64,000 nucleotides of DNA. It comes from Stutzerimonas stutzeri. GTDB taxonomy: Bacteria > Pseudomonadota > Gammaproteobacteria > Pseudomonadales > Pseudomonadaceae. The position numbers and the translations under genes were made by a program. Under the pieces are notes generated by a model, which saw only the letters and a program-made list of their open reading frames with translations, had not been told where the DNA came from and made no database searches. The stretch is from the NCBI GenBank assembly GCA_002387205.1, contig DGLA01000019.1, positions 121,260 through 185,259 on the forward strand, given 5' to 3'. Below, piece by piece: positions 63,821 through 64,000 of the stretch; position 1 is the stretch's first letter, and each line of letters begins with the position of its first letter.

Positions 63821-64000
63821 GTCTTGCCCCTTCGGTAGTGAGTTCTCCATGACTGACCATGGCCCTGCCGATGGCCTGGCGATCCGCTGGCCTGTCGAAT
63901 TCGGCGACGATGCGTCCGCCGCTCATCACGCCGATGCGATCGGCCAGGGCCAGCACCTCATCGAGGTCTTCGCTGATTACCAGCACCGCTGCGCCGGCCT
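63813..64000 (-). CDS. ABC transporter ATPase, 3' end
   Basis: Only the last ~62 residues are inside the window; the gene continues past the right edge. The end AAVLVISEDLDEVLALADRI / GVMSGGRIVAEFDR is the C-terminal part of a duplicated sugar/nucleoside ABC ATPase (MglA/RbsA type). The stop at 63813-63815 overlaps the first permease start. It completes the expected ATPase-permease-permease order; the BMP lipoprotein is outside. Confidence 0.85.
   Translation of the reverse strand, partial: AGAAVLVISEDLDEVLALADRIGVMSGGRIVAEFDRPADRQAIGRAMVSHGELTTEGARHE

Overview
This window looks like chromosomal DNA of a high-GC gammaproteobacterium, most likely a denitrifying Pseudomonas of the stutzeri group (Stutzerimonas). 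The argument is a clade I nosRZDFYL-tatE nitrous oxide reductase locus, a phhRABC phenylalanine locus with a TyrR-type regulator, and a left end whose gene order (piuB-piuA / piuC-Sel1 protein-speC) I recall from Pseudomonas aeruginosa PA4513-PA4519. The species is an inference. I recognised no tRNA, rRNA, CRISPR array, insertion sequence or prophage.

Layout. 1-4.8 kb: iron uptake (flavoreductase PiuB, TonB receptor PiuA, oxygenase PiuC with a single-base frameshift, Sel1 protein), with two Fur-like boxes between the divergent piuA and piuC. 4.8-8.1 kb: ornithine decarboxylase and peptide release factor 3. 8.2-16.3 kb: the nos locus on the minus strand, with a DNR/FNR-type site upstream of nosR and a strong hairpin between nosZ and nosD. 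16.6-21.4 kb: an acyl-CoA dehydrogenase, a small membrane protein bordered by tandem repeats, and a cNMP/CBS/nucleotidyltransferase protein coupled to a DnaQ-type exonuclease. 21.5-27.3 kb: a BCCT osmolyte carrier, two tandem orphan TRAP solute receptors that share duplicated upstream DNA, and a thioredoxin-reductase-like flavoprotein. 27.6-31.7 kb: a giant CheB-CheR-PAS-histidine kinase-REC protein broken by one frameshift.

31.8-45.5 kb is an amino-acid catabolism region: PhhR and phhABC (Phe to Tyr and onward transamination), an EAL phosphodiesterase, an NSS amino-acid/Na+ symporter, maleylacetoacetate isomerase, a leucine-type dehydrogenase, a fused indolepyruvate:ferredoxin oxidoreductase and a divergent Lrp-type regulator. 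45.7-51.5 kb: a DUF192 protein, Nei-type glycosylase, RluA-type pseudouridine synthase, and a divergent group of small periplasmic proteins (three PepSY, one CusF-like) with a two-component system. 52.1-58.7 kb: a WYL regulator, a large imperfect inverted repeat and sbcDC. 58.7-64 kb: Mn superoxide dismutase with a Fur-like box, a phytanoyl-CoA-dioxygenase-like protein, a small secreted protein and a BMP-type nucleoside/sugar ABC importer that runs off the right edge.

A dispersed hairpin family beginning GTAGGGTGG occurs at least four times in intergenic positions and twice supplies the TAG stop codon of the preceding gene. The features I find most worth checking are that repeat family, the large inverted repeat next to the WYL regulator, the PepSY/CusF/two-component group, the tandem TRAP receptors and the two one-base frameshifts.
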